From Anticarsia gemmatalis (taxonomy: Eukaryota > Arthropoda > Insecta > Lepidoptera > Erebidae), in contig NC_134746.1 of the NCBI RefSeq assembly GCF_050436995.1, positions 12,708,501 to 12,772,500 on the forward strand: a stretch of 64,000 bases of DNA, read 5' to 3'. The translations under genes were made by a program, and so were the position numbers. Below are positions 33,849 to 43,060 of this stretch, piece after piece. Each line of letters begins with the position of its first letter. Position 1 is the stretch's first letter. The notes beneath the pieces were generated by a model. It saw only the letters and a list, made by a program, of their open reading frames with translations, did no database searches and was not told the origin of the DNA.

Positions 33849-35486
33849 GTATTGTTTCATTAAAACATAACCACTTATAAATAATACCTAATATCTATCT
33901 AGTGATTGTGATACGCGGTCACATAAGTAAGTGTCGATATCTGGGGCGCGTCGGTCACAGGGCGCTGGCTTCCACGGCGAAGGGAATAATGCATGATGAC
34001 ATTGTACGGGAGGGCAATGGAGGAAGCTCTATGTTGAGAAGATATTGTCGAGGAAAATATAAGCATTAAGAATTATGTCTTGTATCTTGATGACTGACAA
34101 ACAAACAACAGACATTCAATATATAGCTATAATTTTTTTTTGTATGCGTCAAACAATTAGTATCATTCTTTTACAGGTTCGCTATAGTACAACAACTTTT
34201 TAGAGGGCCTTGCATGCAAAGTTTGCCGCTGACGGAGGAATTCAAACGTAGTGTGACCGGCGGGCTTACTATGATCTGTTTGATAAAGCTCCATAATTTT
34301 GGTTGTTTAATAGTCAGGATTATTAATTACTATCTGATATAATGCATATGCCAAAGCTCCCTACTAAGTTACTGTGTAAGTGCCATTTAATTTATAAATC
34401 TGTTAGCTTCACAAATTATTTTGATACCAGGTTAACAAGACTAAGCATAAATATATAATCATTAAGAAATATTTCTTAAATACTAGGCGAATAAAATTAT
34501 AAAGTTAAGAGAGTTAAAAATTTACTTTCTATAGTTTCTTACTCATTTTATCCAATGCTGGATCAAGTCTACACTCGTATGTATCCCACGAACTTAAATG
34601 CCAAAAGAAAGACATATCATTTCATGAATTATTTATTGTTCTCCATCAGTTTGGTGGAGACGAAGATATTCCTGCCGACAGCTTGACCTTATACCGAATA
34701 TAATTGCGTGAGTTAGGTGATATCTATGAAGGACATAGTGTACTGATTCTTCTAGAATGTATATTAGTAAATAGAGACACAAGGAAATAAAAGTTTGACC
34801 TACACTGCTGCCTAAACATTGAACCACGTAGGTCATTCCGCTGCTACTAATTTGTGTGGAGTTGTCAGTTCGATTTTTATTCAACAACAAGTCTAATTGG
34901 AAATTCAGAAACTGAAATTCACAAATCAATTGATGTCTTTGTAGTGTGCAAAGTAAAGTTAGGAAGACCGATTTCTTACCCCATTTTGTTCACTGAATCA
35001 TTAACGAAACTAATTAGACTCAATGCAGAACTAAATAGTTTCAATCTATCGTTTCCGTAAATATTCCACACGCATGTTACTTTCTTTCAAAATTAGTTTT
35101 AAACTGTAGTCTTTTTTTTCTAGTTTTAGTAATTTTAAATAAAAAATAAGGGTTTCACTTTAATTCAAAACGTTCCTCACAAAACAGTCCTCTCTAAGAT
35201 ACTCACCTTTTAAACATTTCTCACAAAACCGTATTTTCTAAGATACTCACGCTCAATTAAACAAACTTGTTCCCACAAAACTAATAGTCAAAACGCCTAC
35301 CGAACCGTTCCTTGTGACAATGTTAATAGATAACTATACTTTATATAGTAATTATATTTGGGAGACTATAATTTTGTTTATTAAGTGGTAGTTGTGGGAT
35401 TTCTCCGTGGTTGCTTGGCTTCCGGGAAGGTCGAACAAGTCACGAATCAGGTGGATTTAATGAAGTAGAACGTCTTCAGTAGCTCG
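33849..35486. other. No gene seen
   Basis: AT-rich. The 98-codon minus-strand frame at 34633-34929 has no recognisable domain and no start context worth noting. Confidence 0.3.
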
Positions 35487-35660
35487 ATTCTCTAGTACTA
35501 TCGACTCCCGACAACCGACCTGTCATCGAGAAATTTTGTATGAAAATCTGATCAGCGCCTCTGACGGGCGTCGCGTCGTAGGAAATGTTTTGGCAGTACA
35601 TGCTTAATGTCAAAATTTCGATAGCTAGCCGGTTGTCGGTAGTCGATAGTGGTAGAGAAT
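35487..35660. mobile_element. MITE family C copy with two like ends
   Basis: The left end ATTCTCTAGTACTATCGACT then CCCGACAACCG and the right end CCGGTTGTCGGTAGTCGATA then GTGGTAGAGAAT form a long inverted repeat. Both match what is only the right end in the 57835 copy. The middle keeps TTTTGGCAGTACAT. Confidence 0.75.
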
Positions 35661-36365
35661 CGGGGTACAGTTGAGTTCTTAAATAGAGGTAAAACGTATG
35701 TATTTAATGCCTTTATTTTGTTAAATTCTTTAAGTTAATGAGATCTTGTTCCGATTATGATAGTATGAGTACCTTTACTTTGGATTCGACTGATTAATTA
35801 TTGTATATGTCTTCGAAAATTCTAGAAAAGCTGTTTTAGTTTCCAGTGTAGGTGCAAGAGTATCCTTGATAAAAATAGAAGCTGTCAATTTATTATAATA
35901 ATATTGAGAAAATTTAAGATTTTGAAATTCTGTTTTGACATGCAACAATATTTTCCCGTAAAAGAACATTCAGTTTGTGAATACATATTTTAAATACGAA
36001 AATTTAGTTGTGTCATCAATCATCAGAATGAAAATAACAGCAAATTAAGTAACCAGACTAATTTCAACGAGCATTTTTAATATATTTACCAACAACCAAT
36101 AACAACAAAACTAACCAATTATTCATTACTTATTACCCTCATTAAAACCAAATACAAACACATTCATCATTCATCATTCAAACGACTCAATCATTCATCG
36201 AACTATTATTAAACATTCATTTCAACGATTCTGTCCACTGACTACCATGTGGACATATGTTACAATGTTCGTATGTAATTTTTTTAAAGGACATTACATA
36301 ATTAACAAGCTTTTCAAAGCCGCTTTTCTTTTCCTTCACTCGCTGGTTGCATAACACAGACTCAA

Positions 36366-36696
36366 AATAAATAAATAAATTTAACCCATTACTGTCCCAC
36401 TGCTGGGCAAGGGTCTCCTCCCGTAATGAGGGAGGGGTTAGGCCTTGAGTCCACCACGCTGGCCAAGTGCGGGTTGGGGACTTTGCATGCCCTCAATAAT
36501 TAATGTTATTAATGTTTTAAACACATTTTTAGGCATGCAAGGTTTCCTCACGATGTTTTCCTTCACCGTTGGAGCATGTGATAATTATTTCTAATACACA
36601 CATAACTTCGAAAAGTCATTAGTGTGTTGCCTCGGGTTCGAACCTGCGACCACTTGCGTGGGAGGTGTCAACTTATACCACTTGGCTATCACTGCT
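36366..36696 (-). repeat. Full-length tRNA-derived SINE
   Basis: On the minus strand the head begins AGCAGTGATAGCCAAGTGGT (A-box-like) and has GGTCGCAGGTTCGAACCCGA (B box). The body holds CTTGGCCAGCGTGGTGG and GCCCAGCAGTGGGACAGTAA; the tail is AAATTTATTTATTT. Likely target duplications are GACTCAAAAT (36359-36368) and GACTCTAAAT (36701-36710). It has RNA polymerase III promoter boxes but no protein and would need a partner LINE to move. Confidence 0.88.
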
Positions 36697-37333
36697 CACC
36701 GACTCTAAATACTCACTTAATTTTATCCTTTACCTGAAAGTCGTACAAACGGAAGTGTATACAGTAACAGAGTAAAAACAGCTATCCAATTAAGTGTTTC
36801 TGCATCAATAAGTAATTCTCATTACCTCTCGTACGCCATGACTGTGCCTGTTGGGAATCGTAATGCGAGCGCAAACGTACGCGCTGGGAGTGACTTTACC
36901 GCATGGTGGCGTTACTAGGTGGTAGATATTTGTAAAATATTAGTTAGATTGAACTGCTTATTGTAAAAATATGTTTTTTTTTCAATATAAATAATTTATT
37001 GAAATAAACAGGCAGAATTGTATTACGTGTTATGTTAGCGAGCTATACTTACTTTTTTCTTAATATATAATTACTTTTTAACTTAAAATAAACATTTTAA
37101 ACAAGACAAAATACTTTCAGTAATAAACACAGTAATAGGTCAGAGGCACTATGAATATAAGTTATTTTAAATAGTTATACTTAACAGTAAATTCGAGTAA
37201 CATATACCTATACCTATTATACATATTTACAATTGTTTTGATTAAATAAGTTGGTTCCAGTTTCACCGTCTTTAGATATCTAACAGATAACTTATTAGAA
37301 GAATTTTGACAAGTGTTATCATACATTTGTTAT

Positions 37334-37513
37334 TTGACACTTATGATAGTCGTTACAATTACTAATTCTACCACTAGCTAGGAAAAGGGGGTAGAGCCTG
37401 ATGAAAGGAGCTAGCAAGAAACACACTGCCACACTCTTTTCAATCGCCAAAAGATTTACAATGTGGCTGATACTATAATTGATCATTCGAGGGGCTGCCA
37501 ACAATCAGCGAGA
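37334..37513 (-). mobile_element. 5'-truncated copy of the CR1/Jockey element
   Basis: Reversed, it matches the 3' UTR at 8583-8762: GACACTTATGATAGTCGTTA, CCACTAGCTAGGAAAAGGGG and CAATCGCCAAAAG all have counterparts. The TGATTTT tail is lost. It is a dead-on-arrival copy of the same family. Confidence 0.8.
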
Positions 37514-38497
37514 AAGAAGTAGATAAATAAGAGATCAAAAAATTACTAAATAAGAACAAAATTTTTACTACTGGATGGTTCGCATACGCGTGTTGAACAC
37601 AAGCATCGTTAACCTCACAATTGTACCCAAGAGGGTTGTCTATTCATTACTTTGTATTTATAGTGCGTATCGAGTGTATCTAGTCGATAATGTGCAGGGG
37701 CGCGAGGTGCGATGCGGGCGGCAGATGTAGGGCCTAGTGACAGTTCTGTGTGATGTGATGGTACTTAGAGTGTTCGGTGGTTAATTGATTTGATATTATT
37801 TTTGTTGGCTGAAGGTGTAGAGAATATTTCCAAAATATTATGTATTTTTGGGTACAAGCTTCCAGAAGATTAATATTTTAAAATGTGTGGAGGATTACTA
37901 TTCTTTCAATATGAACACCGGTTGCGAAGTAATATATTTATTTTTATTTTCTTCAATCTTCAAAGTGGACTGTATGATAAACTATTTACTATACACTGTT
38001 CATATACTTTACTATGTACGGTTTATTCACTATGTACTTTTCTTCTTTCTCCGATGTGATCTTCATTCGATGAGTTTAAAACTTAAACTTTACAATAATA
38101 TTCGCTATGTTCACTATGTTCATACTATGTTCTTTTCTTCCAAGTGATCACTATGAGTTTACAACTTAAACTGATGTTACGCAGCGCGCGTCCCTATTTA
38201 TATTCATAAACATTGTTTCTACACTAATCTAGAATCAAACGGAATGATCAAGCGCTCCGTGCCGCACCGCGCGAGGTTCGAGAACGCCGCCGTCTCGCTC
38301 GCGCGTACGCGACTCGCCTATATATCTGTCTCGTTCTTGACCTTTCGGGAACAGTCGGTGCGCTTGATCGAAGGATCGCCGCCGCTTACAATGTTCGCGA
38401 TTATTCTTTCGTACGTTTCTTATTCTTAACGACTAGAATTTTCTAATAATAATATGCTTATTTCTACCAATTTCTACAATGTTCTATATGCGTAATA

Positions 38498-40065
38498 CAC
38501 TCAGCGGCAGAAAAAGTGGCCCAAGCGCTTATCGTGAATTTGTAAACAAATTAAGTAATATATGAAAGATATATTGTTGTAAGTAGTTGCGAAGTGATCT
38601 GTTTAGTGTTATGAAGTGTTTAATTTCAGATTAATTTAAGTGACGGATGACTTTTTCTAACAATGTATGTTAGAACTGAATTCAGTGTTGATTCGAGAGG
38701 TCAGTTGAATTCTGTATTTCGAAATATTGCTGCACGGAAACGATTTTCTTTATGATTTTTATTGATTATTGGTCTATTTAGATTTTAGAAAAGATTTGAA
38801 GATGCCACTTACTGCTGAACAAGTGGCTTAGGTGGTCTTGTTGTCCGATCAGGGCCATTACCATTGAGAGGTGGCTGCATTTTTCAATGTATCGCGTACC
38901 ACTTTAAGGTCTGCGATTAGGAGGTATCGTGAGACTGGTCTCTACACGCGGCGACCAGGAATTGGACGAACACGATGTACATCCGCAAGAGATGACCGAT
39001 TTGTTAACCTCGAGGTGCTGAGAAACCGCTTTCTGACAGCGTTTGAAATTCACTAGAGGCTTCAAGCGGCACGCGGAGTCATTCTTAGTGAACGGAACAT
39101 GAGGCGAAGGATAAAAAAACGTAATTTACAGGCAGGAAGACCAACCCGAGTACCAGAACTCGAGAGACACCATCGAGTTGCGCGATTACGATTTGCTCGT
39201 AAACATGTGAATTGGCTATCGACCAATGGAGCAAGTCCTTGCTAACCGATGAGTGCTGAGTAGCATTAAGAGCACCAAATGGTCGTGAGAGAGTGTAAAG
39301 ACGCCATTAAGGACGGTTTTTTCCCAACACAACACGTCAGACGGTCAGTTACAAAGGTAGGTCTGTTATGGTATGGAGAGGTGTATGTTTGGAGGCACGT
39401 ACGGAGCTTGTCATCGTAGATCAGCGCCTAACAGCAGCCGGGTACATTGAAGAAATCTTCCAAGACCATGTTGTACCACTTATGGATTTCATTGGTCGGG
39501 AGGATTAACTCTAATGCAGTTTAATGCGCGCGCTCATAGCGCCCGCGTTGTGGAATCGCACCTTGCTGATATCGGGATTCAAAAACTGGCTTAGCCTGCT
39601 CGCAGTCCAGACATCAACCCCATTGAACATGTCTGGCACATGCTAAAAAACAGTGTATGCGCACTGCCCAACCTACCAGAATCACTTGGTGAGCGAAGAA
39701 CAGCTCTAGTCAGAGTGTGGAATAAAGTTCTTCAAGAAGTAATTAAAACATCCTCCAAAGCATGCCAGAATGCATGCAGGTCACCATAAATGCTAGAGGA
39801 GTTAACACGCGGTATAAACTAGATTTTTTCTTTGGTGCAGAATTAGGTTTTTGCAAAAACTTTCAGTAAGCGATTTCGACAAAAGCTGTATTTTTTAATT
39901 TTTCCCATTTTTGATTAAAAATTACGACTATTTAGTGTACATTGTAACTAAACTTGTGTATAAACTGTTTAACTAATAGTTATAGCCAAAATAGTAACCA
40001 TATATTGATATTCTAAAAAGTTTTATCGTAGTTTTGCTTTGGGCCACTTTTTCTGCCGCTGAGTG
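38498..40065 (+). mobile_element. Tc1/mariner element nested in an LTR
   Basis: The ends CACTCAGCGGCAGAAAAAGT (left) and ACTTTTTCTGCCGCTGAGTG (right) are perfect inverted repeats, extended by GGCCCA. TA flanks both sides (38496-38497, 40066-40067), and the empty site in the other LTR has one TA. Length 1,568 bp, normal for the superfamily. Confidence 0.95.
38802..39790 (+). pseudogene. Tc1-type transposase, inactivated
   Basis: The ATG at 38802 starts MPLTAEQVA and hits TAG at once; further stops and frameshifts follow. Recognisable parts are the N-terminal helix-turn-helix (VAAFFNVSRTTLRSAIRRY), a second DNA-binding part (ERNMRRRIKKRNLQAGRP) and the C-terminal DDE core (NARAHSARVV, ARSPDINPIEHVWHMLK). 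The Asp expected before NAR (normally DNARPH) reads Phe, so the second catalytic residue is lost; the final Glu in PIEHVW is kept. The 3' part ends near 39790. It cannot make active enzyme but its TIRs could still be used in trans. Confidence 0.88.
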
Positions 40066-40075
40066 TATTTAATGC

Positions 40076-41989
40076 CTAAATATGATTCCATCGTGCACAT
40101 TTCTCCCGCCGTCGCAACTCGCGATTAATTTGGCAGCACGATGGCTCCTCTGTTCGGTCGTCACTGGATGTACGTTGTCCGTGGTGATGTCCATGTCCAT
40201 TTTCCTCGGTTGTAGATATTCCGGATGTGCGCTGCTCCCGCCGGTGTTGGGGTGCAGGCTGGTGGTTATTTACCCAGCGTTGCCGTCGTCGCTCGCTCAA
40301 CACCGGCTTTTCTTCACCGTTCATCTCTTCACGTTTTCTCCAGGTAGGGTCACTGTGCGACCTTCCCCTTGTACATTTCCATGCTGCAGCCACGACGTGT
40401 TTACTGTTCCCACACGGGTCATTGAACTGCAGCAATTGTCCTGTGGCGTGGTTAGTGAGCCACTTGTTCGGTGTGGTCCGCTCTCCGACCATTTTCATTT
40501 TCCATTTTTCAGCGGGAGCTTCACGATCTCGCAAAGTACATGTCTTTACCATTTCCATAGTCGGTGCTATCTCGGCAGGTTTCGATAACGCTAGCTGCAT
40601 TTTCCTAATGTTCTTTCTATGGTGCAACAGCCGATGGTGAGACATGTTGCAGCCATCTTCGCCGCAAGCTTTGGCACGACACTTATCACGTTTATGCGTA
40701 CTAAGAAGGCAGCGGAAACACAATCTACACTCTTTCGCTATGTCCCATCGTTCATTCACACTTGCGTTACGAAACTTACTACAATCGGACACTCTATGTT
40801 CATTCATGCATACGTGGCACTGTGGTTTCTTATCCACCACGTTATAAATTCGCTCGTACCGCGGCTCATTCATTGTCGTCGTGACGTTCTCGGGTAGTGC
40901 GTACGCACTACACTTGTCAGCTTCGGCGTTCAAGAATGCAGCAAGTCTCTTTAGGTCCGGTACATCTTCTTTGTACTTGTAAGTGTAGTCGTACCACTTA
41001 CTTTTCAAAACAGGTGTGAGTTTGTCCAATGTAATCTTCACCAGCTCCGGGTTATACAAGTAGTGGGGTTTCTTAAGGGCCTCGATCGTAGTGACGATGT
41101 TCGATACTTTGTTCGCGAATATACAAAGTTCGCGGGGTTCATCATTTACTCTCTGCAATTTTCTCAATTTCTCTATTTCATACATAGCCAGTGCGTCCGG
41201 TCTTCCAAATCTTCGTTCCAGAGCCTCCATGATAGCTTCTGGATCCGGCTGGCTGAAGAGAAGACTGCTGACGGCATCACGAGCAGCTTCTTTCAAACTT
41301 CTCCTTATTCTTGCGATGTTCTCGACTTTCGAGAACATTCCGCACGTTTCTCGATAAGCAGCGCGGTACGGCAACCAGCTACTGCATTCTCCGGTGAAGA
41401 TTGGCAGCTCCTGTATATACCGCGGTGCCTCTCTGGATATCCGGAGAGCTCGCACGAGCGCTTCCGTCAACAAAGTGACGTCCAGCTGACGCGCAGGTAC
41501 TCCCTCCTCCTTGGAAGTATTCTGTCCTCGCCAAACAGGATCCTTCACCTTGGTGGCCTCGCTCTTGTCCGGCCATTCTTCCACTTGGCTGAGTGCATCA
41601 TCCTCATCTTCACCCGATGATGAAGCACAGTTTTCTTCCTCGTCCTCGATCTCAGCGCGAAGACGCTTCAACTTTAACTCGGCGAGAGCCAGCTTTAGTG
41701 CGGCTACTTCCTCTTCGGCCGCAAGAATTTCTCGTCTTCGTTTTCCTGACACACGCGACGTCCCGCGTGACCTCGCACCTTCGGCGGTCATCGCAGGCGC
41801 AGCTGTAGTGGCGGTCGCTGTCGCGGTCGCTGACCCCAGCGCGATCGCGGTCGTTGACACCATCGAAGTGGCGGGCTCCAACATTGTCGCGGTGTTCAAC
41901 ATCTCTGTGGCTGGCGTGAGGGCAGTAGTAGTCTCCGACGTCGCCAACTCTTCCATAGATTTTCCTTTTCCACTTCGCGTAATAGGCAT
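40076..41989 (-). CDS. BEL/Pao gag polyprotein, open but without pol
   Basis: The product is 637 residues from the ATG at 41989 (MPITRSGKGKSME); the frame is open upstream to 42040 only through a TTG. Order: an Ala/Thr-rich N-terminus; a charged, coiled-coil-like part (about 85-125) and an acidic run (EDEEENCASSSGEDEDD); the BEL-type capsid region (DUF1759-like) from LPIFTGECSSWLPYR near 192; then CHVCMNEHRVSDC near 390, CFRCLLSTHKRDKC near 424 and CGEDGCNMSHHRLLH near 444, the zinc-binding set of BEL gags. After HHRLLH the usual protease and reverse transcriptase are missing. Instead about 180 polar, His/Arg-rich residues run to a stop 24 bp inside the 3' LTR. An open gag with no pol suggests a recent internal deletion. 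Confidence 0.85.
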   Translation of the reverse strand: MPITRSGKGKSMEELATSETTTALTPATEMLNTATMLEPATSMVSTTAIALGSATATATATTAAPAMTAEGARSRGTSRVSGKRRREILAAEEEVAALKLALAELKLKRLRAEIEDEEENCASSSGEDEDDALSQVEEWPDKSEATKVKDPVWRGQNTSKEEGVPARQLDVTLLTEALVRALRISREAPRYIQELPIFTGECSSWLPYRAAYRETCGMFSKVENIARIRRSLKEAARDAVSSLLFSQPDPEAIMEALERRFGRPDALAMYEIEKLRKLQRVNDEPRELCIFANKVSNIVTTIEALKKPHYLYNPELVKITLDKLTPVLKSKWYDYTYKYKEDVPDLKRLAAFLNAEADKCSAYALPENVTTTMNEPRYERIYNVVDKKPQCHVCMNEHRVSDCSKFRNASVNERWDIAKECRLCFRCLLSTHKRDKCRAKACGEDGCNMSHHRLLHHRKNIRKMQLALSKPAEIAPTMEMVKTCTLRDREAPAEKWKMKMVGERTTPNKWLTNHATGQLLQFNDPCGNSKHVVAAAWKCTRGRSHSDPTWRKREEMNGEEKPVLSERRRQRWVNNHQPAPQHRREQRTSGISTTEENGHGHHHGQRTSSDDRTEEPSCCQINRELRRREKCARWNHI

Positions 41990-42040
41990 TCTTCTTTCGT
42001 TCAGGCACTGTTTCAATCCGGCGCTCGAAGTGACCAGCAA

Positions 42041-42682
42041 TGTGGAGGATTAATATTCTTCCAATAAGAACACCGGTTGACGCGAAGTAATATATTTATT
42101 TTATTCAAATCTTCAAAGTGGACTGTATGATAAACTATTTACTATACACTGTTCATATACTTTACTATGTACGGTTTATTCACTATGTACTTTTCTTCTT
42201 TCTCCGATGTGATCTTCATTCGATGAGTTTAAAACTTAAACTTTACAATAATATTCGCTATGTTCACTATGTTCATACTATGTTCTTTTCTTCCAAGTGA
42301 TCACTATGAGTTTACAACTTAAACTGATGTTACGCAGCGCGCGTCCCTATTTATATTCATAAACATTGTTTCTACACTAATCTAGAATCAAACGGAATGA
42401 TCAAGCGCTCCGTGCCGCACCGCGCGAGGTTCGAGAACGCCGCCGTCTCGCTCGCGCGTACGCGACTCGCCTATATATCTGTCTCGTTCTTGACCTTTCG
42501 GGAACAGTCGGTGCGCTTGATCGAAGGATCGCCGCCGCTTACAATGTTCGCGATTATTCTTTCGTACGTTTCTTATTCTTAACGACTAGAATTTTCTAAT
42601 AATAATATGCTTATTTCTACCAATTTCTACAATGTTCTATATGCGTAATATTTAATGCCTAAATATGATTCCATCGTGCACA
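42041..42682 (-). repeat. 5' LTR of the BEL/Pao element, uninterrupted
   Basis: It is 642 bp. At 42649-42650 it has the single TA where the other LTR carries the Tc1 copy. The GC-rich core (GCGCTCCGTGCCGCACCGCG and following) probably contains the promoter. Short ORFs seen in both LTRs are chance frames. Confidence 0.92.
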
Positions 42683-42835
42683 AAATGGTTATAATGTTTT
42701 TTAATTTTGTGTTGACATATAAAAATAATCATACATTATATTTTACGAGTCATATAAATATTAATTTTATTTATCAGATATCACGCCTCTTACACCAGAA
42801 GGTAGGCAGGGGTGTAATGAAATACAAGCGCTTCG

Positions 42836-43060
42836 CCATTTACAATGTTAGTCCCATGTAAAAGGTGGCGAGCCAATCGCCATATACCGGGCACGTTACC
42901 AAACACCGGACTTAAACTATATAATATAAAATTAGAGGAATAGCAATTTTATATTACATAGTTTAAGTCTGGTGTTTGGTCCGGTTTAAGTCCGGTGTTT
43001 CCGATTTGAGAATCGAACCCGGGACCCCATGATTAGCAATCATATACACTACCAACCGCA
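42836..43060 (-). repeat. tRNA-derived SINE with an inserted palindrome
   Basis: The minus strand has GGTCCCGGGTTCGATTCTCA (B box). The body on the plus strand reads CCATATACCGGGCACGTTAC, as in 58510-58700. It is interrupted at 42898-42980 by a long hairpin. It is related to the SINE inside the tandem duplication. Confidence 0.65.
42898..42980. repeat. 36-bp-arm hairpin
   Basis: Left arm 42898-42933 and right arm 42945-42980 pair at 34 of 36 positions, with an 11-base loop. The outer motif is ACCAAACACCGGACTTAAAC. A third copy of TTTAAGTCCGGTGTTT follows at about 42984-42999. It looks like a tiny palindromic MITE. Confidence 0.8.

Larger units (their letters stand above)
37886..40099 (-). 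repeat. 3' LTR of the BEL/Pao element, split by Tc1
   Basis: LTR sequence lies at 37886-38497 and 40068-40099 (644 bp together). A Tc1/mariner copy sits between them. It matches the other LTR base for base in the parts compared, except over its first 75 bp (37886-37960), where several changes and indels cluster. Confidence 0.92.
37886..42682 (-). mobile_element. BEL/Pao LTR retrotransposon lacking pol, with a nested Tc1
   Basis: Two LTRs bound a minus-strand gag. AAATG at 37881-37885 and 42683-42687 is a perfect 5-bp target duplication. LTRs end TG...CA on the element strand (TGTGCACGATGG ... CCTCCACA). Just before the 3' LTR the element strand has a purine tract, GGCGGGAGAAA. Without the Tc1 insertion the element would be about 3.2 kb. 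Reverse transcriptase, integrase and RNase H are absent, so it can move only with help from a relative. Confidence 0.9.

Noticed and set aside
37848..38147. Frames shared by both LTRs (also 42118-42300, 38244-38429, 42397-42582)
   Set aside because: They lie in LTR sequence on the strand opposite to gag; identity reflects LTR pairing, not coding.
40082..42053. Plus-strand frames of up to 185 codons opposite gag
   Set aside because: They are antisense shadows of the long gag frame.
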